Positions 25,198-34,799 of a stretch of 64,000 bases of DNA are shown here, piece after piece. Position numbers and translations under genes: made by a program. Positions within the stretch are counted from its first letter, which is position 1, and the number at the start of each line of letters is the position of its first letter. Under the pieces are notes generated by a model. That model worked only from the letters and a program-made list of their open reading frames with translations. It had not been told where the DNA came from and searched no databases. This DNA comes from Novosphingobium aureum. Its GTDB lineage: Bacteria > Pseudomonadota > Alphaproteobacteria > Sphingomonadales > Sphingomonadaceae. The DNA is taken from positions 212,990-276,989 of the forward strand of contig NZ_JADZGI010000004.1 in NCBI RefSeq assembly GCF_015865035.1, in the 5' to 3' direction.

Positions 25198-28185
25198 TCA
25201 GAAGCGGGTGCGCACGAGTACCGCGAAGCGGCGGTCGGTCTCGGTCCAGCTGTAGCGCGGCTTGAGATCGGGATCGCCGACGCGCAGGTAGGTGCGCGAG
25301 TCGAGCAGGTTGGTGCCCTGCACGCCGATCTTGAAGTGCTCGCCCACGTTGAACAGGATCGAGGCGTCGAGCTGACCGTAGGAGTCCGCCCAGACCGGGT
25401 AGTTGATGTTCGCTGCCGAGGTCGTCAGCAGGTAGCTCGAACGCCAGTTGTAGGCTGCACGGGCCGAGACAGCCGAGGTCTCGTAGATGGCTGCGACGTT
25501 GTACGACCACTTGGACATGCCTTCGAGCGGGAGCTCGAGACCGGCGTTGTCGGTCTGGTTGGGGTCGAACACGTTGACTGCGGTGTTCTTGCCGCCGCTC
25601 GAGTCGACGTAAGTCACGTTGCCCTGGAAGCCGAGGCCGCTCAGTGCACCGGGCAGGAAGTCGAAGAACTGGGTGTAGGCCAGTTCCATGCCCTTGATCT
25701 TGCCCTTCGAGCCATTGGTCTGACGGGTCACGTCGAAGGTGATCGTCTCGCCACCGCTGGTGTAGGTCTGCTGCTCGAGACCGGCGAAGATGTAGTCGCT
25801 GATCTCCTTGTAGAAGGCGGCCAGCGTAACGCTGTTCGAGCGACCGTAGTAGTATTCGAAGCTGAGGTCGAAGTTGTTCGAGCGCGTCGGCTTGAGGTCG
25901 GGGTTGCCCGCGGTGCCGGTGAAGGCCGTGGTGGCACCGCCGACGCCGGTGCCGTTGGGCTGACCGTTATTGTCGAACGAGAAGTTCAGGTTGGTATAGG
26001 GGTTGAGCTGCGTGAAGCTGGGCCGTGCGATGCCCTTCGATGCGGCGAAGCGGATCTGCAGATCGTCCGTCGCGAAGAAGCGCAGGTTCAGGCTCGGCAG
26101 GACGTCGGTGTAGCTGTTGCTGCCCGAGGTCTGCGTCGCGCCGAGGTCACCCTGGACGAAAGCCAGCGCAGCGTCGAGCTCGGGGCAGGAGGTGCCAGCC
26201 GCGCAGACGGTGGTGATCGTGCCCAGATTGGTCGCCGAACCGCGTGCCGAAGCCTCGGTGCGCACGACGCGCACACCGATGTTGCCGTCGAAGTGGCCGA
26301 TCGGGCTTTCCCAGGCGCCAAACCGTGCAACGGCATAACCGGCGTAGGTCTTCTGACCCTGGATGTTGATGCCGCCACCTGCAGTGGTCTGCGAGTAGTC
26401 GTCGCTGAGCGGAGCCCAGCCCCACCCGTTCGACAGCGTTGCCTGCAGGTAATCGTACGCATAGCCGGTGCCGTTCTGCACCAGGTTAGCCGACGGGAAC
26501 CACAGACCCGACGTCGGATTACCGGCCTCGCCGCGGAAGAAGTTGGGGAAATTGACGAAGGTGGTCTGGTTGGGAAGATCGGAAACCTGAGGACCGCCCG
26601 GGTAACCGGTCTCGTCGAAACGCACCTCGTTGCCCGGCTGCCAGTACTGCGCCGAGAGCAGACCCCAGTTGTAAGTGGTCTGGCGGGTGATTGCGGAACG
26701 GTCGGTATAACGGGCGCCCAGCTTGATCGACTTGAGCAGGCTGTCGTCGTCGAAGGCATATTCGACGTCACCGCGCCAAGACCACTGGTCGGCCTCGTTG
26801 TCCTCGATGTGATCCATCGCGGCCGCCCACCAGTTCGCGCTCTTGTCGGCGAAGCTGGCCGAAGGATCGGTCGGGGTGATCGAGAGGTACGGGGTGTCGC
26901 CGGTGAAGTCGAAGTCGAAGGTGCCGCGCGCATCGACACCGTTGAAGGCGGTCATCGAGTAGACCTGCGCGGTCGACTTCACGTACTGCAGGTCGGTGGT
27001 GACGGTCCAGTGATCGTCGGGTTCCCACTTGGCCTTGAACGAGTAGTCCTGGGTCTTCTTGGTCTGGCTGCCGGCGCGGGTGTCCATGTTGAGCTCGCGG
27101 TTCTGCGCGGTACCCGAGACCAGTTCACCGGCGGCGCCGTAGACGTAGCTGTCGTTGTAGGTTTCCGGCTGCGCCCAGTCGCCCATCGCGTATTCGATGT
27201 CGTTGGGCGTCGCCTTCGAGATCAGCGCCTCGGCGGTGAACTCGAGGGTGCTGGAGGGGCGCCACTGCAGCGAGCCGTCGAAGGCGGTGCGCTTCTGCTG
27301 CCAGTCGATGCGGCGGTAGCCCATCGAGTTGGGGATATAGACGGTGTCACCCGCTGCGACCGACGGGTTGGAAGCGTTGGCGATGTCGTCCGCGGTCACT
27401 TCGGTCGGCACGTAGCGGCCGGTCGAGATCGAGTCGGTACGGTTACCGATGTTGCTGATCGAGTACGAGAGGAGAACGCCGATCTCGCCCAGGCCCGTGT
27501 CGAACCGGTCGCTGATCAGAGCGCTGCCCGACATGAAGCTTTCTTCGCGAAGGTCGGCGTAGTTGATGTCGCCCGAGAACGCGGCGACGAAGCCCGGGGC
27601 ATCGAACGGCTTGCGGGTGCGCAGGTCGATGGTGCCGCCGATACCGCCCTCGATCATGTCGGCCGAGGGGTTCTTGTAGACGTCAACGCCGGCGAGCAGG
27701 TCGGCCGAGATGTCCTCGAACGAAAGCGAGCGGCCATTGGCTGCGGAGAACACGTCGCGGCCATTGAGCTCGGAACGCACGAAGGACAGGCCGCGGATGA
27801 ACACGCCGCCGCCTTCGCCCGAGAGGCGAGCCGGGTCGCGCGCGTCGCTGGTGCGCTGCAAGGTCACACCCGGAACGCGCTGGAGCGCTTCGGAGACCGA
27901 ACGGTCGGGAAGGGCGCCGATGTCCTGCGCGGTGATCGAGTCGACGACGACTTCGGCATCGCGCTTGCGGTCGATCGCGCTCTCAAGCGAGGCGCGGATG
28001 CCGGTGACGATGATCGCCTGCTCTTCGGCGACGCCATCGTCGCCGGTCGCGGCATCACCTGCCTGGGCCCAGCCAGCCGAGGGCAGCGCGCAGATTGCGA
28101 GAACGCCGGCGGAAGCGCCTGCACGCAGAATGCGGCGGCTGTCGGCACGTGCGATACCCGAACGAAGATTATGGAAAATGGCCAC
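25198..28185 (-). CDS. TonB-dependent outer-membrane receptor, probable xyloglucan oligosaccharide importer
   Basis: 995 aa. The GTG start at 28185 has AGGAGGGG seven bases upstream; an ATG-initiated extension of 29 residues lacks such a site. Signal peptide (about residues 20-40, ending SAGWAQA), a TonB-box-like 'EEQAIIVTGIRASL', plug domain ('DSITAQDIGALPDRSVSEALQRVPGV', 'RGLSFVRSELNGR'), then a large beta-barrel ending in Phe (FAVLVRTRF), as expected for BamA recognition. The size and position inside a glycan locus fit the oligosaccharide-type receptors of Caulobacter and Xanthomonas. Two LacI-type palindromes lie upstream. Substrate assignment is by context. Confidence 0.92.
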   Translation of the reverse strand: MAIFHNLRSGIARADSRRILRAGASAGVLAICALPSAGWAQAGDAATGDDGVAEEQAIIVTGIRASLESAIDRKRDAEVVVDSITAQDIGALPDRSVSEALQRVPGVTLQRTSDARDPARLSGEGGGVFIRGLSFVRSELNGRDVFSAANGRSLSFEDISADLLAGVDVYKNPSADMIEGGIGGTIDLRTRKPFDAPGFVAAFSGDINYADLREESFMSGSALISDRFDTGLGEIGVLLSYSISNIGNRTDSISTGRYVPTEVTADDIANASNPSVAAGDTVYIPNSMGYRRIDWQQKRTAFDGSLQWRPSSTLEFTAEALISKATPNDIEYAMGDWAQPETYNDSYVYGAAGELVSGTAQNRELNMDTRAGSQTKKTQDYSFKAKWEPDDHWTVTTDLQYVKSTAQVYSMTAFNGVDARGTFDFDFTGDTPYLSITPTDPSASFADKSANWWAAAMDHIEDNEADQWSWRGDVEYAFDDDSLLKSIKLGARYTDRSAITRQTTYNWGLLSAQYWQPGNEVRFDETGYPGGPQVSDLPNQTTFVNFPNFFRGEAGNPTSGLWFPSANLVQNGTGYAYDYLQATLSNGWGWAPLSDDYSQTTAGGGINIQGQKTYAGYAVARFGAWESPIGHFDGNIGVRVVRTEASARGSATNLGTITTVCAAGTSCPELDAALAFVQGDLGATQTSGSNSYTDVLPSLNLRFFATDDLQIRFAASKGIARPSFTQLNPYTNLNFSFDNNGQPNGTGVGGATTAFTGTAGNPDLKPTRSNNFDLSFEYYYGRSNSVTLAAFYKEISDYIFAGLEQQTYTSGGETITFDVTRQTNGSKGKIKGMELAYTQFFDFLPGALSGLGFQGNVTYVDSSGGKNTAVNVFDPNQTDNAGLELPLEGMSKWSYNVAAIYETSAVSARAAYNWRSSYLLTTSAANINYPVWADSYGQLDASILFNVGEHFKIGVQGTNLLDSRTYLRVGDPDLKPRYSWTETDRRFAVLVRTRF

Positions 28186-28230
28186 TTTCAAACCCCTCCT
28201 GTCCCAATCAATGTTGCGCTGCACTCTTAG

Positions 28231-28242
28231 GATAGCGCTATC
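28231..28242. promoter_or_regulatory. LacI-type operator upstream of the TonB receptor
   Basis: GATAGCGCTATC is a perfect 12-base palindrome with the central CG step typical of LacI-family operators, 46 bases upstream of the receptor start. The surrounding GATAGCGCTATCATTTT closely matches GATTGCGCTACCATTTT between GH3 and lacI. Repressor binding is inferred. Confidence 0.65.
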
Positions 28243-28334
28243 ATTTTGCATTGCAGTAAAATCGATGCGCATTCTCTTTGGGAATGCTCCTTGAGAAGCT
28301 CGCCTCTATCACCGTGATTACATAGCCGCAACAT

Positions 28335-28357
28335 CAAATGTAGACCGCTAACATTTG
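28335..28357. promoter_or_regulatory. Second palindromic element upstream of the TonB receptor
   Basis: CAAATGTAG and CTAACATTTG flank ACCG, an almost symmetrical 23-base element that also contains a GCTAAC half-site like the other LacI-type sites. It lies about 150 bases from the receptor start. The 312-base gap 28186-28497 thus carries two candidate operators and otherwise nothing recognised. Confidence 0.4.
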
Positions 28358-28497
28358 TCGGTGCAGTGTCACTTTCGTGCCGCACCGGGCTCGACAAACC
28401 ACCAATTTGGCGCGTTGTTCCCGCGCCTCTTCAATACCTTGCGGCCCTGCGCAGCGGCGTCCTCTGAAAACCTCCGACAGGCGGCCAGCCATCGGTG

Positions 28498-29295
28498 TCA
28501 GTGTGAAAGCGCACTCTCGATAGCCGCGTGCACGATCGGTGCCATGCGGGCGTATCCACTCGCCAGCGGGTGTACGCCGTCGCGGGTGAAGCGTTGCTGC
28601 AGCAGGCCCGATTCGTTCGCCAACACGGGGGTGTAGTCGGCAAAGGCATAGCCGCGGCTGGTCGCCAGTGCCGCGAGCCGGGCATTGATCCGCCGCAGCT
28701 GCGCCGGTTTGCGCTCGGTCTCGACATAGTCGGCTTGGGGCGTGTTGGTGACGGGCAGGATCGAACACAGGACGACCGCAATCCCGTGACGGTCGGCGAT
28801 GTCGGCCATCGCCTCGATATTGGAGACGATGCCTTCCTCGCTCTCGACCTGGAGGAAGCCCGAGACATCGTTCACACCGCCCAGGATCACGACGGCCTTG
28901 GGCCTGAGTGCGACAACATCCTGTTCGAAGCGAACCAGCATCTGCGCCGTGACCTGCGAGCCGATCCCGCGATTGATGTAAGGCTCACCGGGGAAGAACT
29001 TTTCGAGATCCCACAGGTCGGTGATCGAGTCGCCGATGAAGACGACGCGCTGTTCGTCCGAGGCCGGGGCGGGCAGGGCGGCATTGGCCGGGGCATAGAG
29101 GTACTTCTCGCCGAAGTCCTGCATCAGCGAGGGCACCAGCTGCTCGCGGAAAGGCCCGGCCCAAGGGCCCCAGTCGCGGGTATCCTCCACGGTTCGGCGC
29201 TCGGGGCTCGACTGGTAGTGCTGGGGCTCGCCTGCCGCAATCAGCAGCGCTGCCGCAGGCAGAATAAGGGCGGCGCGGCGAACGATGCGGTTCAT
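28498..29295 (-). CDS. SGNH/GDSL hydrolase, probable carbohydrate esterase
   Basis: 265 aa with a signal peptide (residues 1 to about 22). SGNH blocks are clear: block I FIGDSITDLW with nucleophile Ser, block III GGVND, and block V DGVHPLASGY with catalytic Asp/His. In a glycan locus such enzymes usually remove acetyl groups from polysaccharide side chains or backbones. Its start overlaps the stop of the upstream esterase by four bases, so both are expressed together with GH3. Lipase or arylesterase activity cannot be excluded. Confidence 0.88.
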   Translation of the reverse strand: MNRIVRRAALILPAAALLIAAGEPQHYQSSPERRTVEDTRDWGPWAGPFREQLVPSLMQDFGEKYLYAPANAALPAPASDEQRVVFIGDSITDLWDLEKFFPGEPYINRGIGSQVTAQMLVRFEQDVVALRPKAVVILGGVNDVSGFLQVESEEGIVSNIEAMADIADRHGIAVVLCSILPVTNTPQADYVETERKPAQLRRINARLAALATSRGYAFADYTPVLANESGLLQQRFTRDGVHPLASGYARMAPIVHAAIESALSH

Positions 29296-30290
29296 GCGCT
29301 AAAGATGCCGTGGCGAACGCCGTAGGCGTGGAACAGCTCGGGCCAGACATGCACTGGGATGTCGTCCTTGTAGCGCACCCCGAAGCCGTGGCCGCCACGG
29401 TCGAAACCGTGGAACTCGCTGGGCCGCTGCTTTGCCAGCATCGCGCGGTACATGGCGAGACTGTTGTCGATCGGGACGAGCCCGTCATCGCTTGTCGCCA
29501 CGAGGAAGGTGGGCGGCGTGTCGGCGGTGACGCGGTTTTCGACCGAGGCCGCACGAAGCGCGTCCTTGCTCGCGTTCTTGCCGAGCAGGGCGTCGCGCGA
29601 GCCGGCGTGCGTGAAGGGTTCGGCGAGGCTGATCACCGGATAGATCAGTCCGGCCAGATCAGGGCGCGCGGAAAGCCGGTCGGCCTCGTCGACAGGCGCG
29701 TAGACATCTTCGGCGAAGCGCGTGGCGAGCGATCCGCCGAGATGCCCGCCTGCCGAAAAGCCCAGTACGGCGACGCGCCTTGCATCGATGCCGTAGGTTT
29801 CGGCGTTTGCACGGATGAGGCGCATGGCGCGCTGTGCGTCCTGCAGCGGCACCGTTGCCCGCTTCGCCCAGCCCTCCCCGGGCAGGCGATAGGACAGGAT
29901 GAAGCAGGTCACTCCGCGCCGGGTGAGCCAGTTGGCCTGCTCCTCGCCTTCGTTGTCCCAGGCAAGGAACTCGTAGCCGCCGCCCGGAATGATGAGCACG
30001 GCCGAACCGTTGCGATAGGCCGGACGTCGCACTTCGAGGCTGGGCGTCGCAATGCCGGTGATCGCACGGTCGTCGAAGGCAGGGTCCTTGCTGCCCTGTC
30101 CGACCTTGCGGACGGGCAGTTTTGCCGGCGCTCCCGGAGCCTTGCCCGGCCAAAGTGCGATGGTTTCCCCGCCGTAGGTTAGCGCGGTCGGCCCGGCCTC
30201 CGCCTTGCCGGGGCGCAGAATGCTGGCTGCGCCCAGTGCGGCGACGCCACCCAGCAGTGCCCGGCGTGAAGTCGATGCAGGTTCCTTCAT
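29292..30290 (-). CDS. Alpha/beta-hydrolase, acetylxylan-esterase-like
   Basis: 332 aa. Twin-arginine signal (STSRRALLGGVAALGAA) predicts folded export by Tat. The hydrolase fold shows the oxyanion motif IPGGGYEFLAWDNEG, nucleophile elbow GFSAGGHLG, the acid in SDDGLVPIDN and the histidine in DRGGHGFGV. This is the pattern of acetylxylan-esterase-like enzymes (BD-FAE/Axe type) in polysaccharide loci. Overlaps the SGNH gene and lies 13 bases after GH3, so a three-gene operon. The presence of two esterases suggests acetylated xyloglucan as substrate. Confidence 0.87.
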   Translation of the reverse strand: MKEPASTSRRALLGGVAALGAASILRPGKAEAGPTALTYGGETIALWPGKAPGAPAKLPVRKVGQGSKDPAFDDRAITGIATPSLEVRRPAYRNGSAVLIIPGGGYEFLAWDNEGEEQANWLTRRGVTCFILSYRLPGEGWAKRATVPLQDAQRAMRLIRANAETYGIDARRVAVLGFSAGGHLGGSLATRFAEDVYAPVDEADRLSARPDLAGLIYPVISLAEPFTHAGSRDALLGKNASKDALRAASVENRVTADTPPTFLVATSDDGLVPIDNSLAMYRAMLAKQRPSEFHGFDRGGHGFGVRYKDDIPVHVWPELFHAYGVRHGIFSA

Positions 30291-30303
30291 CGCGTACTCC
30301 TGC

Positions 30304-32739
30304 TTATTCGGGGCACACGGCGCCGGCGGGATCGGTCGCCAGCTTCATGTCCGAGACCGAGATCGCAAAGGGCGCGCTTGCCTCGAGCGAGAAGGGGCGT
30401 GCGATGCCGCCCATGTAGGTCCCGTGGTTGGCGAAGCACTTGAGCGAGATACGCAGCTTGCTCCACTGCCCGGGCTGAGCGAGGACCTTGTCGATGCGCA
30501 CCTTGCCCGAGCCGAGCGAAAGCGTGACCGGGCCGCTCGCGGCCTTGTCGAGGCGGTAGGTGACCTCGACGTTCATGTCGGCATTGGCCTCGCGCTCGAG
30601 CTTGAGGTTCGGGCCCAGGATATTGGCCGAACCCGCGCCGCTCCAGTCGAAGCGGATCGCGCCTTCCTGGCGATCGGCGCTGTCGACGAGGCGCTGCTTC
30701 ACGCCCGGTGCGGTCTCGAGGTTGAAGGGCTTGGCGACGATGCCGTCGGCGATGAACACGCTCGAGTTCGACATCGAGGCGTCGATGCCCGGCTCCTCGC
30801 CCAGTGCGGCGACATGGCCGCCCTTGGCGTAAGTGAGGCCATAGCCGAGCGGGAAGAGCGGGTCGTAGTCCTTGTCACCCTTGTTGAGGCGGAACTGCGC
30901 TGCGGTGATCGGCCAGCTGAAGGAGAGCTTGCCGGTGAAGTCGGTCTTGCCCCCGACCAGCACGTCGGCCACGCCCTCGCCCTCGGAGCCGGGGAACCAG
31001 GCCGCGACGAAGGCGTCGGACTGGTTGAGCTCGGGATTGACCCACAAGGGTCGTCCCGAGAGGAACACAGAGACGGTCGGAATGCCTGCAGCCTTGAGCT
31101 TCTTGAGCAGTGCGAGCGCCTTCTTGTCGCCGGGCTGGAATTCGAGAGTGCGAACGTCGCCGCGCAATTCGGCATAGGGCTCTTCGCCGAAGACCACGAC
31201 CGCGACGTCGGGTTTGGTGGTGAAGCTGCCGTCGGGCGAGAGCACGGCCTTGCCGCCGCCAGCCTTGAGCGCATCGGCGATACCAGCGTAGATCGAGGTC
31301 GCGCCGGGGAAGTCGGCGTTGGTGTTGCCATCACCCTGCCACGAGAGTGTCCAGCCGCCCGACTGGCGGCCGATGTCGTCCGCAGCTTCGCCAGCGACCA
31401 TGACGGTGGCGCTGGTCTTGAGCGGGAGAACGCCTTCGTTCTTGAGCAGGACGAGGCTCTCGCGCACGGCCTGGCGCGCGATGGCGCGGTGCTCGCTCGA
31501 GCCCATTTCCTGCGGCTTGTTCTCGAAGGGGCGGGCCTTGTCGAACAGGCCGAGCTTGAACTTGACGCGCAGGATGCGGCGTACGGCATCGTCGATGCGG
31601 CTCATCGGGATGCGGCCGTCCTGCGCTGCGGCCAGCGTCGAATCGAACAGGCCCTTCCAGCTGTCGGGGGCCATCGCCATGTCGAGCCCGGCGTTGAAGG
31701 TGGCGGGGCAGTCGGTGTTGGTGCAGCCCGGGATCTGGCCGTGGCCGTTCCAGTCGCCCACGACGAAGCCGTCGAAGCCCATCCGGCCCTTCAGGACGTC
31801 GGTCAGCAGGGCCTTGTTGCCGTGCATCTTCACGCCATTCCAGCTCGAGAACGAGGCCATGACGGTCATCGTCCCGGCATCGACGGCGGCGGGATAGCCA
31901 GCATCGTGGATCGCGATCAGGGTCTTTTCGTCGACTTGCGTGTCGCCCTGGTCGATGCCGTCGGTGGTGCCGCCGTCGCCGAGGAAGTGCTTCACGCTCG
32001 CCGCGACACGGCCCTGCTGCACGGTAGTCTTGCTGCCGGGCTTGCCCTGCAGCCCCTCGACCATCGGCCCTGCATAGGCCGCGACGATTGCCGGATTCTC
32101 GGAATAGCCCTCGTAGGCGCGGCCCCAGCGGTCGTCCTGCGGGACCGCGAGCGTCGGGCCGAAGGCCCAGTGGATGCCCGAGGCGGCGGTCTCGGCGGCG
32201 GTAACCCGGCCAATCTCGCGCATCAGCTCGGGATCGTGCATCGCGCCAAGACCGCTGTTGTGCGGGAAGAGAGTCGCGCCCACGACGTTGCTGTTACCAT
32301 GGACCGCGTCGATGCCAACGATCAGCGGGATCGCGGTGTGGCCAGCGCGCTTCTCCATGGCGACCTTCTCAAAGGCGCGCACGGTGTCGACCCAGGGCTT
32401 GGCGGGCGAGCGATCGGGTGCGCCGAGCGGCGGCGAGTTGCCGCCCGCAAGGATCGAGCCGAGCGGATAGTCGCGCAGGTCTTCGGGCTTGATCGCGGCG
32501 GTGTCGGCCTGGATCATCTGGCCCACCTTCTCACGCAGGCTCATCGCCTTGAGCAGCTTGGTGATGCGCGCCTCGACCTTGGGATCGATGAAATCGGAGG
32601 GGCTCTTCGCGGCGGGCCAGAGCTCGGGGTGCACCGGGGTCGGCGTCACCGCCTGAGTGGCGGTCTGTGCCTGCGCGAGTGCGGCGCTGGCACACGAAGT
32701 CAGGACGAGCGCCTGCGCGATGCGGTGAAGTTTCTTCAT
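30304..32739 (-). CDS. GH3 family exo-beta-glucosidase
   Basis: 811 aa, signal peptide (residues 1 to about 23). N-terminal TIM-barrel domain contains 'IPLIVGIDAVHGNSNVVGATLFPHN' and the nucleophile aspartate D329 in GFVVGDWNGHGQ. The alpha/beta sandwich domain follows ('SLVLLKNEGVLPLK', 'FPGSEGEGVADVLVG'), and a C-terminal beta domain of about 170 residues completes the ExoP-like layout. It would release glucose from the beta-1,4 backbone of xyloglucan fragments after side-chain removal. GAGG lies six bases before the ATG. First gene of the minus-strand operon, divergent from the LacI regulator with a candidate operator between them. Confidence 0.94.
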   Translation of the reverse strand: MKKLHRIAQALVLTSCASAALAQAQTATQAVTPTPVHPELWPAAKSPSDFIDPKVEARITKLLKAMSLREKVGQMIQADTAAIKPEDLRDYPLGSILAGGNSPPLGAPDRSPAKPWVDTVRAFEKVAMEKRAGHTAIPLIVGIDAVHGNSNVVGATLFPHNSGLGAMHDPELMREIGRVTAAETAASGIHWAFGPTLAVPQDDRWGRAYEGYSENPAIVAAYAGPMVEGLQGKPGSKTTVQQGRVAASVKHFLGDGGTTDGIDQGDTQVDEKTLIAIHDAGYPAAVDAGTMTVMASFSSWNGVKMHGNKALLTDVLKGRMGFDGFVVGDWNGHGQIPGCTNTDCPATFNAGLDMAMAPDSWKGLFDSTLAAAQDGRIPMSRIDDAVRRILRVKFKLGLFDKARPFENKPQEMGSSEHRAIARQAVRESLVLLKNEGVLPLKTSATVMVAGEAADDIGRQSGGWTLSWQGDGNTNADFPGATSIYAGIADALKAGGGKAVLSPDGSFTTKPDVAVVVFGEEPYAELRGDVRTLEFQPGDKKALALLKKLKAAGIPTVSVFLSGRPLWVNPELNQSDAFVAAWFPGSEGEGVADVLVGGKTDFTGKLSFSWPITAAQFRLNKGDKDYDPLFPLGYGLTYAKGGHVAALGEEPGIDASMSNSSVFIADGIVAKPFNLETAPGVKQRLVDSADRQEGAIRFDWSGAGSANILGPNLKLEREANADMNVEVTYRLDKAASGPVTLSLGSGKVRIDKVLAQPGQWSKLRISLKCFANHGTYMGGIARPFSLEASAPFAISVSDMKLATDPAGAVCPE

Positions 32740-32785
32740 GACATCCTCGTTATTTCCCATCTGCCCGATCCTTAGGCGATCCCGG

Positions 32786-32801
32786 ATGATTGCGCTACCA
32801 T
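32786..32801. promoter_or_regulatory. LacI-type operator between GH3 and lacI
   Basis: ATGATTGCGCTACCAT is an imperfect 16-base palindrome with a GCGC centre, in the 125-base gap between the divergent GH3 gene and regulator gene. It resembles the element at 28231. Position suits both autoregulation and control of the GH3-esterase operon. Confidence 0.55.
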
Positions 32802-32864
32802 TTTCCCGTGAAAGAAGCCGCACGAGCCTCTTTGCCTTTTGCGCAACCCTGCTAGAGTTGCTTC

Positions 32865-33956
32865 ATGTCCGATAGTGAGCGCAAACGCCGCAATTCACGA
32901 TCCCGGCAAACCGGGGCACCCACCATTGCCGACGTGGCCGCGCTCGCCGGGGTCTCGATGATGACCGTCTCGCGCGTGATCAATGCCGAGCCCAAGGTCA
33001 GGCAATCGACCCGCGATTCGGTGAATGCCGCGATCGCCAAACTCAACTATGCCCCCAACCGCGCGGCGCGCAGTCTGGCGGGTGCGGCGCAAATCCGGCT
33101 CGGCCTGCTCTATTCGAACCCGTCCGAGGCCTTTCTCAGTGCCTTCATCGTCGGCAGTCTGGAAGAGGCCGGGCGCAGCGACGTGCAGATCATCGTGCGC
33201 AAGGTCGAGGATGACGAGGACGCGGGCCAGGCGGTCGAACGGCTGATCGCGGGCGGGATCGACGGTGTGATCCTCCCGCCGCCGATCTGCGAGGCCGATG
33301 CCGTGCTCTCGGTGCTCGAACAGGCGCACATTCCCACCGTCGCGGTGACTACGGCGCAGCCGCACGAAGGTGTCGCCGCGATCATGATCGACGACCGCAG
33401 CGCGGCGCGCGAGATGACCGCGCACCTGCTCGGCCTCGGTCACCAGCGCATCGGTTTCGTGGTCGGCCATCCCGATCTCTCGGCCAGCCACGAGCGGCTC
33501 GAGGGCTATCGCGAGGCGCTCGACCAGGCCGGGGTCGCCTTCGATCCCGAGCTCGTCGCGCAAGGCTTCTTCACCTACCGCTCCGGGCTCGATGCGGCAG
33601 AGCAGCTGCTCTCGCTGGAGGATGCGCCCTCGGCGATCTTCTGCAGCAACGACGACATGGCTGCGGCAACCGTCGCCATCGCGCATCGCCGCGGGCTCGA
33701 CGTGCCGGGCGACCTCACCGTCTGCGGCTTCGACGACATCGCGCTCGCGACCACGATCTGGCCCGAGCTGACGACGATCCACCAGCCGATCACGCAGATG
33801 AGCCGGCGGGCGGTGGAACTGCTGGTGACGCTGATCCGTAACAAGAAGATCGACGAGATCGGCAACCAGCGTATCTGCGTCGAGCACAAGCTGGTGCGCC
33901 GTCAATCGGATGCCGCGCCGCGCCGTCGTCCGGTCGCGACCTCGCGCGCGATGTGA
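32865..33956 (+). CDS. LacI-family transcriptional regulator
   Basis: 363 aa. N-terminal helix-turn-helix PTIADVAALAGVSMMTVSRV (about residues 19-38) with hinge helix 'NYAPNRAARSLAG', then a periplasmic-binding-protein-like sugar-sensing domain ('GLLYSNPSEAFLSAFIVGSL', 'VCGFDDIALATTIWPELTTI'). A basic N-terminal tail of 15 residues precedes the HTH. Central in the locus and adjacent to a candidate operator, so the likely repressor of the xyloglucan genes; the inducer could be a xylogluco-oligosaccharide or monosaccharide. Ends nine bases from the convergent epimerase gene. Confidence 0.93.
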   Translation: MSDSERKRRNSRSRQTGAPTIADVAALAGVSMMTVSRVINAEPKVRQSTRDSVNAAIAKLNYAPNRAARSLAGAAQIRLGLLYSNPSEAFLSAFIVGSLEEAGRSDVQIIVRKVEDDEDAGQAVERLIAGGIDGVILPPPICEADAVLSVLEQAHIPTVAVTTAQPHEGVAAIMIDDRSAAREMTAHLLGLGHQRIGFVVGHPDLSASHERLEGYREALDQAGVAFDPELVAQGFFTYRSGLDAAEQLLSLEDAPSAIFCSNDDMAAATVAIAHRRGLDVPGDLTVCGFDDIALATTIWPELTTIHQPITQMSRRAVELLVTLIRNKKIDEIGNQRICVEHKLVRRQSDAAPRRRPVATSRAM

Positions 33957-33965
33957 GGTGCGGCC

Positions 33966-34799
33966 TCAGGCCGAGCGGATGACCATGTCGAGCATCGCGC
34001 TCTCGCCAGGGAGCAGCGGCGCGGGCGCCTCGCGATTCACGGCATCGGGCATTGTCGTTTGCGGCTCGGCACAGAAGAAGTCGCGGCCCGGCGGCACGAA
34101 CAGGTGCAGGTAGTCGCCGTTGTCGCTTTCGAGCAGGATGTCGCCGTCCTCGCGCGCGATCCGCAAGGTTCCTGACCAGCCGGTGTAGCAGTGATCGACG
34201 AGGTCGGCGCGCTCGAGCGGGGCGCCCTCGCTCCAGTCGCCGAGCGCATCGGCAGGGGCCGTTGCGCTCGGCAGCATTTCTTCGTCGGCGAGCCACAGGC
34301 CCTGTGCGGTGAAGGCGACTGCGGTGACTTTCTCGCGCGCGAACCACGGGTGGAAGCCGAGCCCGACCGGCTGCGGGCGGGTATCGGTGCTGGTGACCGC
34401 GAGGCTGGCAGCCAGGCCCTCAGCCGAGAGATCGAATGTCTGGCGGCAGGTGAACGCCCAGGGCCAGTCTGCGTTCGCGGGATGCTCGGTGACGAGAGTG
34501 ACCCGGTTCGCGCTGCTTTCCTCCACCCGCCAATCGGCGAGCCACACCGTGCCGTGCAGCGGGTGCTTCTGTTCGGGGTGGTTGGGGGCGAGGCCGTAGC
34601 TCTCGCCCTGCCAGTCGAAGCTGCCCATCGCGATGCGGTTGGCATAGGGCGCGAGCGGGAAGCACGCGCTCTCGAAGGGCACCGCGCTGCCCTCGGGCGA
34701 AGGGCGCAGCACGTCGGCTCCGGCCCGGCGCAGCGCGCGGATCATGCCGCCGTGCACCGGGTCGATTTCGAGCTGCCATTCGCCCGCTTCGAGGATCAT
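33966..34799 (-). CDS. Aldose 1-epimerase (mutarotase) family protein
   Basis: 277 aa, no signal peptide, so cytoplasmic. Mutarotase features: 'CFPLAPYANRIAMGSFDWQG', general-acid histidine in HPLHGTVW, second histidine in GLGFHPWF and base Glu in FFCAEPQTT. Interconverts anomers of hexoses or pentoses; here it probably supplies the correct anomer of xylose, galactose or glucose. Start overlaps the sugar-porter stop by four bases. Last gene of the xylX operon. Confidence 0.88.
   Translation of the reverse strand: MILEAGEWQLEIDPVHGGMIRALRRAGADVLRPSPEGSAVPFESACFPLAPYANRIAMGSFDWQGESYGLAPNHPEQKHPLHGTVWLADWRVEESSANRVTLVTEHPANADWPWAFTCRQTFDLSAEGLAASLAVTSTDTRPQPVGLGFHPWFAREKVTAVAFTAQGLWLADEEMLPSATAPADALGDWSEGAPLERADLVDHCYTGWSGTLRIAREDGDILLESDNGDYLHLFVPPGRDFFCAEPQTTMPDAVNREAPAPLLPGESAMLDMVIRSA

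Noticed and set aside
24916..28230. A 1104-codon open frame on the plus strand opposite the TonB receptor
   Set aside because: Composition is Val/Gly/Ala/Arg-rich shadow of a high-GC gene; the minus-strand protein has a signal peptide, plug and barrel and is clearly real.
30205..32775. An 856-codon plus-strand open frame opposite GH3
   Set aside because: Same kind of antisense shadow; GH3 has all family motifs on the minus strand.
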